A DNA stretch of 64,000 nucleotides from Isosphaeraceae bacterium (lineage in GTDB: Bacteria > Planctomycetota > Planctomycetia > Isosphaerales > Isosphaeraceae), in contig JANXSX010000221.1 of the NCBI GenBank assembly GCA_025356475.1, positions 1 through 64,000 on the forward strand. The letters are read 5' to 3'. The translations under genes and the position numbers were made by a program. Below the pieces are notes generated by a model that saw only the letters and a program-made list of their open reading frames with translations, was not told the DNA's origin and searched no databases. Positions 27,632-37,133 of the stretch are shown here, piece after piece (position 1 is the stretch's first letter; every line of letters starts with the position of its first letter).

Positions 27632-28056
27632 GTCTGGCGTGCGCATGGGTATCGATACCACGAGTCATAAACTGTTTCAATGTTTACGCGAGTTTGCCCA
27701 TCAGTTGGATTTGAATCTGTTGGGAGCAAACGGAAAAAGGGCGTTTCTGGCGAGATGAGTCATATCCTTAGAACCTATGAACATCACCTCAAGGAGGGAA
27801 CGATGGCGGGAGGAATCAGCAAATGGGCTAGGTACGCTTCAAAGGAAGCCACGGCACGACGTCAATACTTCCTCCGTCGTCTCTTCTTAAGAGAAGTTTA
27901 GACGAACGTGGGATGAAAGACCAGATATCCGGATGAGTGAGCCAACCAGGAGTTACAGACCTCAGAAAATTATCACACTCTCGATTATTGACGGAACTCA
28001 CGCTAGACGCAAGCGTACACCAGCCAATCTTTCACAATTGTTTAACTTTGCGGATT
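27632..28056. other. Intergenic region with a candidate small gene
   Basis: About 420 bases between the lipoprotein start and the convergent DUF3754 stop. It contains a weak minus-strand promoter candidate for the ResB operon (TTGAAA at 27680-27675, TATCGA at 27657-27652, 17-base spacing) and the candidate 32-codon gene at 27803. No repeat or RNA gene is seen. Confidence 0.35.
27803..27901 (+). CDS. Candidate small basic protein, 32 aa
   Basis: ATG 27803 is preceded by AAGGAGGG at 4-5 bases, the best ribosome binding site in this part of the window. It opens a 32-codon frame with product MAGGISKWARYASKEATARR and then a basic, hydrophobic end (FLRRLFLREV). The peptide could form an amphipathic helix. 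It stands alone in the spacer between convergent genes. No homolog is recognised. The alternative is a chance frame, since its length is below what statistics can decide. Confidence 0.35.
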   Translation: MAGGISKWARYASKEATARRQYFLRRLFLREV

Positions 28057-29367
28057 TCATCGATGGACGAAGGTGTTATCCCAGCGATCATCGAGTCGTC
28101 TCAGACACTCTTCGATCGGAACGGGTCGGAGCCGTCCCTGGGCATCTTTGGTCGCAAGCTTGTAATGGTGGAGCTTGGTGAGAGCGTCAGCCACGTCGAA
28201 ATTGAGTTCCTGACCTGTCTTGTCTTTGAGAAAGTGCTCGATCTCGCTATCGAGTTGACCGACTGTCCAGTTGGATGTTTCTCGCGATTTGCGCCAGAGG
28301 AAGAAGTAGGCAAGCATCGTTTCTTTGTACTCCTCCTCTTCAGCCGAGTCGATCATCTTGGTAAGAACGCTCGAATTGTTGGCGAGCGTGAGGTAGTAAA
28401 GGTTCCGGATCATGTTCGAAAGGTGTTTCGCGCGAGCTCGCCGGAAGCCAAAAAACGAGTTCACTCCGGCAGAGACTGGTGCGATGATCAGCGGACCCAT
28501 TAGGAGAGGGTTGGTCGCCAAGTTCGCCAGAGTTAAGGTCGCGCCGAAGATCAATTTGAAGGTTAGCGTCGCCAGACCAGTTCCCAGAGGCGATGCGATC
28601 TGGGCTCGATCGGTCCAGCGCATCTTCACCTTGGTCCCCTGTTCGGGAAGATGCATCTCCATGTCCACATGCGGAACGTCCTTGAACATTCGCATATAGA
28701 CAGCATCGGATCGAACGAGCGGCCCCAGTTGGACTCCCTCTTTAAATTTCAAGAGGACGATCAACCGCTGGTATGCATCAAGCACAACCGTGCGCTTTCG
28801 ATATCGTGTCCGAGCCGTCCGGACGGATCTCTTGATTTGGGTGAAGCCTCGTGCATAAACCCGCAGGTGCTCAAACAGATCAAAGTCAGGCTCGTAAGAG
28901 AGCCCCACCTCATTCGTTGCTGCCACAGCCGCGCGAATGACTCCAAGATCGAGTTTTCGATAATTCGCCTTCTCGAGCGCCGCTTCGAATGGGATCAAGA
29001 AATCTTCGTCCGAATGATCTGTCCCTTCCAGAGAATGACCCTCAATCTGGATATAGTCACTATCCGGGTCAAGCGGTGCATAGAGTTCTTTAAGCTCGCG
29101 GAGCTTTTCATAGAATTCACTATGAAAAGTCCACGCCACAATCTTGCAGAGATCTCGGAGCTTCTCGACCTGCTCAGGAGTCAGGGTCGGGTCAGAGAGC
29201 AGTAATCTCGTGAGATCACCGGGGCGGATCGGTAACGCCTTCTCGCGAACGTCAACGGTGTCAAGACCTAGCTCCAGGGCGCTTTCTTGCGAGGGCGCTT
29301 CCACCTCCATGTCCGCCGCGTCACAGGAGTCGTCAGCTTCGGTCGATTCAAGCTCTTGGGTTGCCAT
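28057..29367 (-). CDS. DUF3754 (TMEM143-like) family protein
   Basis: A 436-residue protein. From ATG 29367 it has an acidic N-terminus, then RDLCKIVAWTFHSEFYEKLREL and YAPLDPDSDYIQIE, a region rich in Tyr/Arg (RYRKRTVVLDAYQRLIVLLK), and two closely spaced hydrophobic segments (LATLTFKLIFGATLTLANLA and LLMGPLIIAPVSAGVNSFF) that fit the DUF3754 family membrane hairpin. The C-terminus is charged and helical. The family has no assigned biochemistry; its eukaryotic relatives are mitochondrial membrane proteins. It converges with the small candidate gene and is divergent from the oxidoreductase gene (about 200 bases between starts). Confidence 0.75.
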   Translation of the reverse strand: MATQELESTEADDSCDAADMEVEAPSQESALELGLDTVDVREKALPIRPGDLTRLLLSDPTLTPEQVEKLRDLCKIVAWTFHSEFYEKLRELKELYAPLDPDSDYIQIEGHSLEGTDHSDEDFLIPFEAALEKANYRKLDLGVIRAAVAATNEVGLSYEPDFDLFEHLRVYARGFTQIKRSVRTARTRYRKRTVVLDAYQRLIVLLKFKEGVQLGPLVRSDAVYMRMFKDVPHVDMEMHLPEQGTKVKMRWTDRAQIASPLGTGLATLTFKLIFGATLTLANLATNPLLMGPLIIAPVSAGVNSFFGFRRARAKHLSNMIRNLYYLTLANNSSVLTKMIDSAEEEEYKETMLAYFFLWRKSRETSNWTVGQLDSEIEHFLKDKTGQELNFDVADALTKLHHYKLATKDAQGRLRPVPIEECLRRLDDRWDNTFVHR

Positions 29368-29567
29368 GGTTCCGGACGGACTTATTACTCCGCCTTTGCT
29401 CCTTACTCCTCGTATCTGTCTTACGGAGAGTATTCTACGCTTGAAGCTCGGGATTCGGGAGAAGGGTGGTTGAGAGCCGCCCCCATTGGTATTGTGAACC
29501 CGTCCGAGCGTTTCATCGTAGGAGCGATCGATCCCCAACGGCAGAATGATGGACGCAGGAGTAGGTT

Positions 29568-30602
29568 GTGGCATCCTCGCGTCCGCAACGACTGAGAGTC
29601 GGAGTTATCGGCCTCGGTCGACTCTGGGAGGCTCGCCATAAGCCGGCCTTCCAACGCCTTTCGGACCGGTTCCGCGTCGTTTCCGTCTACGACCAGGTGT
29701 ACCGACGAGCCGAACTCGAAGCTGAAAGCATCGGCGCTACTGCTTCGGAAAGCCTCAGTCAATTAGTCGAACGGCACGATGTCGACGTCGTCTCGATCTT
29801 GACTCCCCAGTGGTTCGGCTTACAGGCGATCGAAATTGCTTGCCGCGCGGGGAAGCCAATCTATTGTGCGCTTCCCCTGGCGGCAGAGCCCGAGCACCTT
29901 GAGCGGCTCGATCATCTCTTCCGATCAAATGGCGTTGCTTTCATGCCCGAACTGGCGCGAAGGCATTATCCCGCGACGGTAAGGCTCAAGACACTCTTGT
30001 CGACGTGTCTCGGCCCCGCCCGGCTGATCCTCGGGCACACTCGGCTGTTCGCGTTCGACCGATATAGTCAGCCAGGCCCCACGACCCAACTGGCACCCGC
30101 CCCGCTCTTGATCGATCCGGGCAGTAACCTTGTCGACTGGTGTCGTTTCCTCTTTGAGGACGAACCGATCTCCGTTCAAGCCTCGGGAACGACTGTTTTG
30201 GCGGAGTCAAACACGGGCCATGACTTCGAAGAAATCACCGCCGTGTTCTCCCAAGGACGGATGGCTCAGGTAAGTGTCGCCAACTATCACTCCAAGATCT
30301 GGGGGGATGCCACTCGATTCCTTCCCCGACCGGGTTTCCAGATCTTTGCGGAACGGGGATCGGCGTGGCTGGAGATGCCCGATAAAATTCATTGGACGGA
30401 TAGCTCCGGAACTTACGAGCAGCAACTCCCCATGGAACCGTCCCTCGGGGAAAACCTGAACTTGGATCTGCTCCGCATGGTCCGAGAGGAAGAATCGGCA
30501 GGACCGACATGGAACGACGCGTGGCGAGTGGCGCGTCTGGTCGGCGATCTGAAACTTAGTGAGTCCGAAGGGCGAACCGTGTTGAACACCGTCGACTTGT
30601 GA
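29568..30602 (+). CDS. Gfo/Idh/MocA family oxidoreductase
   Basis: NAD(P)-dependent sugar or sugar-acid dehydrogenase family. The N-terminal Rossmann fold has RVGVIGLGRLWEARHKPAFQ followed by SVYDQ. The AGKPIYCALPLAAEPEHLERL segment matches the usual catalytic-domain entry, but the classical EKP motif is replaced (ALPL), so catalytic function may differ. Length 344 is normal. The start is GTG 29568 with AGGAG about 7 bases upstream. The next gene, a glycosyltransferase, starts 13 bases after its stop, suggesting a joint transcript and a role in glycan metabolism. Confidence 0.85.
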   Translation: MASSRPQRLRVGVIGLGRLWEARHKPAFQRLSDRFRVVSVYDQVYRRAELEAESIGATASESLSQLVERHDVDVVSILTPQWFGLQAIEIACRAGKPIYCALPLAAEPEHLERLDHLFRSNGVAFMPELARRHYPATVRLKTLLSTCLGPARLILGHTRLFAFDRYSQPGPTTQLAPAPLLIDPGSNLVDWCRFLFEDEPISVQASGTTVLAESNTGHDFEEITAVFSQGRMAQVSVANYHSKIWGDATRFLPRPGFQIFAERGSAWLEMPDKIHWTDSSGTYEQQLPMEPSLGENLNLDLLRMVREEESAGPTWNDAWRVARLVGDLKLSESEGRTVLNTVDL

Positions 30603-30615
30603 AAGATCGCCCACC

Positions 30616-32283
30616 ATGTCGATCGCCCCATCCGCACCAAGGTGGTGTTTTCCCTTGTCGGTCGTGGCCTGCCTCGTCGGACTCGGACTGCTGGTCCATG
30701 GGGCTTGGCAAAGTTCAGCCACCTATGACGAGGTCGCCTATATCCGTGTCGCTGCACACTGGTGGCGTACTGGTGATCAAACCAGGATCACCCGGATGGG
30801 ATCCCCACTCACGTTCTGGAAGGTCCAACAAGCCCCTGTCCTCTGGTTGATCGATCGCGCTGGTTATGGGGCTTGGATCGATGACCCGACTCAATTTCTT
30901 CCAGATCTTCTGCCATGGCTCCGTGTTGGTGGGCTTTGGATTTGGGCGTTGGGACTGGGAATCACAGGCTGGTGGGCAAGACGGTTAGCGGGCCCGATCG
31001 CCATGACCTTGGCCTCATGGCTCTATGCACTCAGCCCGAACCTGATTGCCCATGGGGGTTTGGTCACCATGGAGCAACCCCTGACGACCGCCTGGGTGGG
31101 AGTCTGTTACCTGTTCTGGGAGTTCCTTGCACAGAAGGATTTCAAGTTCTTCATCGCTTCGGCGCTCCTCACCGGACTCACGTTCTCCTTAAAGTTCACC
31201 GCGATCTTATTACCGCCACTGCTCGGGCTAGCCTGGGTTGTTCAGCAATTCCGCCTTCGGACTAGCAGTCGGGAATTCGTCCGGCAAACGATCCAGTCGA
31301 TCGGTTTGATGGTGGTGTTCGTGTCACTCACGGTCATGGCGAACCTCGTGGTAACAGGCTTCGCAATGCTGCCGCCGAGTGAACGAACGAACAACCACCC
31401 AAGCCTTGGGGCTTCGAGTGGAGCTTTCTCAGCTCGCTGGATCGGGAGGCTGATCGAGACCCCAATGCCCCAGGATTGGGTTGGTTTCGCAATCCAGCTT
31501 CGACATCAGCGTTCGGGGGGGCCGTCGTTTCTGATGGGTGAGCGCCGAATGCATGGTTGGTGGTATTACTACTTTGTGGCCATGGCCGTGAAGGTTCCTC
31601 TTTGGTTCTGGCTTCTAGTCGCCGCCCGTTTTCTTTGTGGAAGGAAGGTGTCACTTCATAAGCACGCCAGCCTTCCACTGGTCGTGATCGTTGGGTTTCT
31701 GACGATTACAGCTCTGGGCTCGTCAAGGAACTACGGGGTCCGCTACCTGCTACCGCTCGCTCCTCTCGCAATTGTGTGGGTGTCCCAAATCGTCGAGGCC
31801 GGTCGCGCGTTTCGACTCCTCGCCGGGGTTGTCGCCGTTGGTTATGCCGGGGCAATCGCAACCACTCACCCACACGAGTTAACGTATTTCCCTGCGTGGG
31901 TTGGTGGTAAAACCCAAGGGAAAACATGGCTGGCAGACTCCAACTTCGATTGGGGCCAGGGAGCCCGGTCGTTGGCTCGGCTCCAGCGGCAGCAACCGGA
32001 ACTTCGCAGGTTGACCTTGTACATCTTCGGTGAGACAGATCCCCAACCCTTCGGAGTGGTTGGGATCGTCCATGTCGTCGACGCGGGTGAGGACCAAGCT
32101 CAAATCCCTGAAAAACTTCAGGCCGAGACCCCGTTTTTGGCGGTCTCGGCCTCGTTGGAAGTTGGGCTCTGGGGTCCACCGGGCTACTTCGCCTTGCTGA
32201 GAGGGATCAAGCCCGTGGCGATAACCGATGATGGCACCATTTCGGTCTACCGAACGACCGACCTGGCCGCCTTACCTAACTGA
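30616..32283 (+). CDS. Membrane glycosyltransferase, GT39/ArnT-like
   Basis: A 555-residue polytopic membrane protein of the family that transfers sugars from polyprenyl-phosphate donors to envelope acceptors. The first loop has the expected acidic pair near the first helix ([17 protein letters not shown]). At least ten hydrophobic segments follow ([45 protein letters not shown] and others). The C-terminus has a soluble region with [18 protein letters not shown]. Acceptor and donor are unknown. It lies 13 bases after the oxidoreductase gene, and its end overlaps the convergent SPFH gene by 8 bases. Confidence 0.8.
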   Translation: MSIAPSAPRWCFPLSVVACLVGLGLLVHGAWQSSATYDEVAYIRVAAHWWRTGDQTRITRMGSPLTFWKVQQAPVLWLIDRAGYGAWIDDPTQFLPDLLPWLRVGGLWIWALGLGITGWWARRLAGPIAMTLASWLYALSPNLIAHGGLVTMEQPLTTAWVGVCYLFWEFLAQKDFKFFIASALLTGLTFSLKFTAILLPPLLGLAWVVQQFRLRTSSREFVRQTIQSIGLMVVFVSLTVMANLVVTGFAMLPPSERTNNHPSLGASSGAFSARWIGRLIETPMPQDWVGFAIQLRHQRSGGPSFLMGERRMHGWWYYYFVAMAVKVPLWFWLLVAARFLCGRKVSLHKHASLPLVVIVGFLTITALGSSRNYGVRYLLPLAPLAIVWVSQIVEAGRAFRLLAGVVAVGYAGAIATTHPHELTYFPAWVGGKTQGKTWLADSNFDWGQGARSLARLQRQQPELRRLTLYIFGETDPQPFGVVGIVHVVDAGEDQAQIPEKLQAETPFLAVSASLEVGLWGPPGYFALLRGIKPVAITDDGTISVYRTTDLAALPN

Positions 32284-33280
32284 GTTTCGCGCCACAACCG
32301 GAACAGAACTTGGGGTTGCCCGCGAGTGAGTTTCCACATTCGGAGCAGAACTTAGCCCCGAGTGCCGGTGTCGTGGGTGCTGTTAGCGGATGTGCTGGCG
32401 GGGTTGGGATGTTTGGGTTAGGCTGGATGGCCGGGGCTGCGTTCATCGCTTCGCGCATCATCCCTGGAATCATCATCCCAAATCCAGCTCCCATGCCGGC
32501 AGACATCGCCCCCGAGCCATCGCCTCCCGCCTGAGCGGCGTCGGTCATCGCTTTGGCAGCCTGAAACTTCATGAAGTCATTCATGTTGCCGATCGCTGAC
32601 ATTCCTGAACGGGCGTCCATCATCTTCTGGACTTCGTCTGGGGGAGTGATCCCCGCAATCAGCAGGTCCACGAGTTCCAGGCCGAGGCTCATGAAGTCCT
32701 CAGCGCACTTGCGTTTCGTCGTTGCCGCGACCTCGTCGTACTCGCTGGGCAAGTCGAGGATGGAGGTTAGGCCGGTTCCTAACACATCCGTGAGCCGGGA
32801 AACGATCCGGTCTCGGAGGTAGTCTTCAACCGCCTCGGTTGTGACTAAGCCCTGACTTCCTACGATCGTGGTCATGAATTTACGAGGGTCTGTTACCCGA
32901 AGGGCGAATTTGCCAAAGCTGCGGAGCCTAACGATCGACAGTTCCTTGTCGCGAAAGGCAATCGGCTGCTTCGTCCCCCACTTCAGGTCAATGAAGGTCT
33001 GAGTTGCGATGAAGTAGACTGAGGCTTGAAATGGGGATCGTTCCCACGGGATGGTCAGGATCCGCGTAAGAATGGGAACATTCAGGGTCGTAAGGGTATG
33101 CCTGCCGGGTCCGAACTCGTCGTAGACCTGTCCGCTCCGGAGGAACAGAGCACGCTGGTTCTCCTGAACGATCAGTTGGGCGCCGAGCTTGATATCAGCT
33201 TCGCCGTCTTGAGGAACTCGCTGGACGAGGGTGCGACCTGTGGGGTCAAAAAAGTCGATAACTTCAAGTCGAAGTCCCAT
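32276..33280 (-). CDS. SPFH-domain protein with C-terminal zinc ribbon
   Basis: Related to the SPFH/virion-core-protein (YdjL) group of membrane-organising proteins. The N-terminal half holds the SPFH-like domain ([36 protein letters not shown]). A helical region follows, then a Met/Gly/Ala/Pro-rich linker, and a C-terminal zinc ribbon with CSECGNSL and CSGCGAKL (four cysteines as CxxC-x11-CxxC type). No membrane helix is obvious, so association would be peripheral. It is translated after the zinc-ribbon protein gene at 33317, with a 36-base gap. Its stop overlaps the convergent glycosyltransferase. Confidence 0.85.
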   Translation of the reverse strand: MGLRLEVIDFFDPTGRTLVQRVPQDGEADIKLGAQLIVQENQRALFLRSGQVYDEFGPGRHTLTTLNVPILTRILTIPWERSPFQASVYFIATQTFIDLKWGTKQPIAFRDKELSIVRLRSFGKFALRVTDPRKFMTTIVGSQGLVTTEAVEDYLRDRIVSRLTDVLGTGLTSILDLPSEYDEVAATTKRKCAEDFMSLGLELVDLLIAGITPPDEVQKMMDARSGMSAIGNMNDFMKFQAAKAMTDAAQAGGDGSGAMSAGMGAGFGMMIPGMMREAMNAAPAIQPNPNIPTPPAHPLTAPTTPALGAKFCSECGNSLAGNPKFCSGCGAKLS

Positions 33281-33316
33281 CAGAAGGCCTCCTCGCGGCT
33301 AGAGATGTCTGGAAGA

Positions 33317-33883
33317 TCAGTAAAGGTCAAGCCCGCGGGTCAAGCGATCTTCAAGGCGATCGGCGGCTTCAGCGATGCTTCGAATCAGCTTGCCAGCATC
33401 GAGATGTTCGACGAGTTCGCTGTCAACATTGTGGATCACGACGAAGTATTCTTCGCCGCGCAGGCTCTTGATAGCAAAATGGCCGTCGACGCTCCGGGCA
33501 TTTAAGAGGAGCAAACGACGAGCAGCGCGATCATCCGCAGGACCACAAACCGAGACCAATTCAAGGATGGCGCGACCGGTGTGATCGACTCCTCCACGTC
33601 CGAGATAGACCGCCTGGCGGCGGTCGAGTGGAAGGGGTACAACCACTCGCCAACCGTGCCCCGAGGGGCTCGCCTCGTAGCCAGATCGTTCGGCGAGTAG
33701 CCGGATGCCTCGACTAGGGTCGGGATCGTGAGGGTCAGGTGGTTCGTAAGGCCCAAGTGCTTCGCTTGCCGCGTCAGCATCCGGCTTCGCGGTTCCAAGC
33801 GGAAGCGCGCAGACGAGACAGAATCGGTTGCTCGGCGAATTCCAAGTAGCGCATCGAGCGCAAGCAAGTTCGTGATACGACAT
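33317..33883 (-). CDS. Zinc-ribbon protein with a C-terminal chaperone-like domain
   Basis: A 188-residue protein from ATG 33883. The N-terminus has a zinc ribbon: CARCATWN and CLVCALPLG. An acidic/Pro linker follows. The second half (from about residue 70) is a mixed alpha/beta domain with WRVVVPLPLDRRQAVYLG, ILELVSVCGPAD and FVVIHNVDSEL, ending in a helix. The strand pattern is reminiscent of YbjN/type III chaperone-like domains, but this is an impression only. It is probably co-transcribed with the SPFH gene downstream and is divergent from the large kinase gene, which also starts with a zinc ribbon. Confidence 0.7.
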   Translation of the reverse strand: MSYHELACARCATWNSPSNRFCLVCALPLGTAKPDADAASEALGPYEPPDPHDPDPSRGIRLLAERSGYEASPSGHGWRVVVPLPLDRRQAVYLGRGGVDHTGRAILELVSVCGPADDRAARRLLLLNARSVDGHFAIKSLRGEEYFVVIHNVDSELVEHLDAGKLIRSIAEAADRLEDRLTRGLDLY

Positions 33884-34254
33884 GGCCAGACGTCTCGGGG
33901 TCGGAAGCCTGGTATTTCGATAACTGATTCTACCTGGAGGGCCGACCACGGCGAAACAAACGACTCAACCGAATTTCCACAATCGAGGTGCGCGGGTAGA
34001 CTAGGAAGCTACGTCCACCATCAGGTCAATTCCTGGCAACAACTGGTGGGTGGGCGTCCCCGAGACTTCGTGACTCGGTCCTTGAAGTTTTTACCGTTCG
34101 ACGAGTTCGTTCGACAGGCTGGTTTAGGGCTGAAAGCGTACGTGAGACCTTACGCGCCGGCCCACCTCCGTAATATGTTGCGATTCCCATATAACGCGAG
34201 GCCTGAGTCGGCATCGCCGCAGGTTTCCGCTTTAACGATCCGAGTGAATCGACC
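33884..34254. other. Intergenic region between divergent zinc-ribbon and kinase genes
   Basis: About 370 bases with no coding frame I would support. A TATAAC at 34190-34195 could be a -10 for the kinase gene, but no matching -35 was found. It probably carries promoters for both directions. Confidence 0.4.
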
Positions 34255-37017
34255 ATGACCGAGAGCTGCACCCGATGTGCCCGGTCGATCGAATACCTAG
34301 GCGAAGCCCCCTCATTCTGTATGTACTGTGGTCATCCGCTCAGCGACTCAACACTGCTGAAGGATTTGTCGATCGATTACCAGCAACACGTCGACGATAC
34401 CTTCGCTGAGCCGTCTAACCATGTCGGCCCAGGAATGATTCCGGTCTCCGTCGGTGGGTTCCGACTCCTTCGGAAGCTGGGTGAGGGGGGCATGGGCTCC
34501 GTTCACGAGGGTGAAGATCCTGTCACTGGACGAAGAGTGGCGGTCAAACTGATTTCGCCTCACCTATTAGGCTCTCAGGTCTCAGTCGAGAGGTTCCTCC
34601 AGGAGGGACGCCTGGCAAGCGCGATCTCGCACCCGAGATGTGTTTTTGTACTCGGTGCGGATGAAGAACAGGGGCGACCCTATATCATCATGGAGTTAAT
34701 GCCAGGATCGACCTTGAAAGACCTGGTCACGAATGTCGGCCCGCTCCCCGTGGAACAAGCAGTCGCAAAGATTCTCGACGTGATTGATGGACTTAGGGAA
34801 GCCCACCGGATGGGTGTGCTTCATCGCGACGTCAAGCCCTCAAACTGCTTCGTTGAGGCGGATGGTCGAGTGAAAATTGGCGACTTCGGGCTCTCGAAGT
34901 CGCTCTCGGGCGACATGAACTTGACCAGGACCGGCTCGTTCCTTGGGACACCTCTGTACGCCGCTCCTGAACAGATCCGGGGCGAGGATCTCGACGGTCG
35001 CGCGGATGTCTATTCAGCGACGGCGACTTTGTATTTTCTTCTTTGCGGCAGAGCGCCTTTCGAGGGGGGGAATGCCGAGTCGACTCTGGCCAAGATCGTC
35101 AGTGAGCCGGCCCCCTCGGTCCGTGTGCTGATCCCGGAGATACCTCGAGCACTCGACGCGGTCCTGCTCAAAGGCTTGGAACGAAACCGGGATCGACGGT
35201 GGCGAGATCTCGATGAACTTTCCGAAGCACTCCTTCCTTTCGTCCCCAGTCGCCTGTCAATTAGTGGAGTCGGTATTCGCCTACTTGCATTTATGGGTGA
35301 TATTATAATCACTCGATTTTTTGCCCTCGCATTGTTTCATGGGATTACGTATTACTCAACCGGCAAGACTGCTCCACCTCTTGAAAGTTTGCTTGTGACG
35401 ACCGTTTTCGATCTGATGATCTGGATCGGCTACTTCGTCGTTGCGGAGGGACTCACAGGCAGCTCCCCGTTCAAATACTTCATGCGGATGAAGGTCTACT
35501 GTGCAGGCAGGGCATCGATCCCAGGCGTGAAGCGGTCCCTGGCTCGAACAGCGATTCTCTACGCGATTATCGATCTACCAGTCACGATATTCTCGATTTA
35601 CACGCTTTGGACTGCTGGCAGACCCATGTTCTTGGCCACGGTTGTCGCACGCGTCGTTGGGATCGCATTCATTTGCTCGACCATGCGTGCTTCGAACGAC
35701 TACCGGGGTCTCCACGAGATCTTGAGTGGGACGCGGGTGGTTCGGCTCCCGAGCAAGAGGTCACTCACCTCCAATGGCCTCGGTCGTTGGCCACGTCGCG
35801 AGTGGGCACTCTCTCGGCCTTCGGAAATGCCAATGACTCTGGGCAGCTACACGGTTGAGGGAGCAATCCGCTGGGATGATCAGATTTGCATCCTCCAGGC
35901 TATCGACCCCGGACTTCACCGGCGAGCCTGGATCTTGCTTGGGCGGGTCGAGGAAGAAATCCTTTCTCCCGAACGTCGTGAAACCGATCGACTCACCCGA
36001 CCACGCTGGCTTGCTGCGGGTCAATGGCAGGACTGGCGCTGGGATGCCTTTGTCGCACCCGTAGGTCGACCGTTAGTCGATCTGGTCAACCCCAAGAATC
36101 CGCTCAACTGGGCGGAGAGTCGCCGAGTGCTCGAAGCACTTACCGAAGAGCTCATCGAGTCGATCGCGACGAACTCGCTCCCCTCGAGCCTTAGCACAAG
36201 TCAGGTGTTTGTTCAGCCTGACAGCCAAATCCAACTGCTCGACGCTGACCCGACGAATTCCTCAGAGCGTGTCACCTCAGTAGGCGATCCTCAATCTCGC
36301 GCCCTGAGCCTTGTGCATTCAGTCGCGATCCTCAGCTTGACAGGTAGGCAACTGAATCCGGTTGAAAATCCCCGAATCCTTGGTTCAATTCCGATCCATG
36401 CTCGAAGAATTCTCGATCGTCTCCGCCCTGGAGTGAGAAGCTACGCGAATATTGAGGCCATTCGGATGGATCTCGATTCCACGCGCAACTTGCCCTGCCA
36501 ACTCACCATTACGACCCGATACATCCGTGCCGGAATCTTTCTTGCCAAGCTGATCATCTCGATAGGGGCTGCCTCGGTCCCGGTCGGCCTTGCGATCACC
36601 GCAAAGGCAATGACCTCGTTCGATAACGGACCGGAAGACAAGTATCTTTATGACATGATTGAAAACTCAGTCACGCGATATGTATCGGTCCTTCCACTGG
36701 TGATTCCACTCATCTGGATGGCCTGGGCGATGGCGACTCGGGGGGGATTGACCCGGCCCCTGCTTGGGCTCACCCTCGCTAGGCCGGATGGCTCGCCGGT
36801 CAGTGGACTGCGGTGCTTTGTTCGGGAGGGGATTCTCTGGGGATTTGTGGCGATCGTCCTTCGACTGAGTCTTTGGAATTACATTTCAAAGAGTCCTCTC
36901 TCGATTGCCCCGGAATGGTGCTTTTGCCTGTTAATCCTCTATGCGATCTGGGGAATCCTCTCGGGGCGACGTATGCCGCACGAGTGGATTTCAGGAACAA
37001 TCGTTGTGCCCAAGTAG
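34255..37017 (+). CDS. Ser/Thr kinase with duplicated kinase-RDD architecture (second kinase degenerate)
   Basis: A 920-residue protein in five parts. (1) Zinc ribbon, residues 5-25 (CTRC...CMYC). (2) A Hanks-type kinase, about 67-330, with the Gly loop KLGEGGMGSVHEG, K98, the HRDVKPSN loop (H190/D192), the DFG Asp D210 and APEQ, so apparently active. (3) An RDD-type membrane domain, about 338-505, with RLLAFMGDIII and, at its end, HEILSGTRVV. (4) A second kinase-like domain, about 525-750, that lacks a Gly-rich loop, a lysine at the ATP site, an HRD loop and DFG (LLDAD in its place). (5) A second RDD-like region from about 755 to the end, whose HEWISGTIVV matches the first. It is probably a membrane-anchored signalling protein with kinase facing the cytoplasm. 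A stem-loop follows the gene. Confidence 0.85.
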   Translation: MTESCTRCARSIEYLGEAPSFCMYCGHPLSDSTLLKDLSIDYQQHVDDTFAEPSNHVGPGMIPVSVGGFRLLRKLGEGGMGSVHEGEDPVTGRRVAVKLISPHLLGSQVSVERFLQEGRLASAISHPRCVFVLGADEEQGRPYIIMELMPGSTLKDLVTNVGPLPVEQAVAKILDVIDGLREAHRMGVLHRDVKPSNCFVEADGRVKIGDFGLSKSLSGDMNLTRTGSFLGTPLYAAPEQIRGEDLDGRADVYSATATLYFLLCGRAPFEGGNAESTLAKIVSEPAPSVRVLIPEIPRALDAVLLKGLERNRDRRWRDLDELSEALLPFVPSRLSISGVGIRLLAFMGDIIITRFFALALFHGITYYSTGKTAPPLESLLVTTVFDLMIWIGYFVVAEGLTGSSPFKYFMRMKVYCAGRASIPGVKRSLARTAILYAIIDLPVTIFSIYTLWTAGRPMFLATVVARVVGIAFICSTMRASNDYRGLHEILSGTRVVRLPSKRSLTSNGLGRWPRREWALSRPSEMPMTLGSYTVEGAIRWDDQICILQAIDPGLHRRAWILLGRVEEEILSPERRETDRLTRPRWLAAGQWQDWRWDAFVAPVGRPLVDLVNPKNPLNWAESRRVLEALTEELIESIATNSLPSSLSTSQVFVQPDSQIQLLDADPTNSSERVTSVGDPQSRALSLVHSVAILSLTGRQLNPVENPRILGSIPIHARRILDRLRPGVRSYANIEAIRMDLDSTRNLPCQLTITTRYIRAGIFLAKLIISIGAASVPVGLAITAKAMTSFDNGPEDKYLYDMIENSVTRYVSVLPLVIPLIWMAWAMATRGGLTRPLLGLTLARPDGSPVSGLRCFVREGILWGFVAIVLRLSLWNYISKSPLSIAPEWCFCLLILYAIWGILSGRRMPHEWISGTIVVPK

Positions 37018-37044
37018 TTAGCGCTCAACGTGACCTGGCAACGT

Positions 37045-37078
37045 GGAGTGGCAAGGGGCGCAAACCCCAAGCCACTCC
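37045..37078. terminator. Nested hairpin between convergent genes
   Basis: GGAGTGGC at 37045-37052 pairs with GCCACTCC at 37071-37078; inside, GGGG at 37055-37058 pairs with CCCC at 37065-37068. It lies 28 bases after the kinase stop and 56 before the DUF1080 stop on the other strand. No T-run follows, but the stem is very stable. Confidence 0.5.
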
Positions 37079-37133
37079 CAATCGCCCCGCTAGACGGAAC
37101 TCATCCCAGCCCGAATCATCGCAAGACGGGTGT

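Noticed and set aside
34026-34271. Minus-strand 81-codon frame between the zinc-ribbon and kinase genes.
   Set aside because: No ribosome site, no domain, and it runs into the kinase start; treated as spacer.
34255-37017. Second kinase half as a frameshifted remnant of a separate gene.
   Set aside because: The frame is continuous over 920 codons with no internal stop and normal codon use, so it is a single fused protein.
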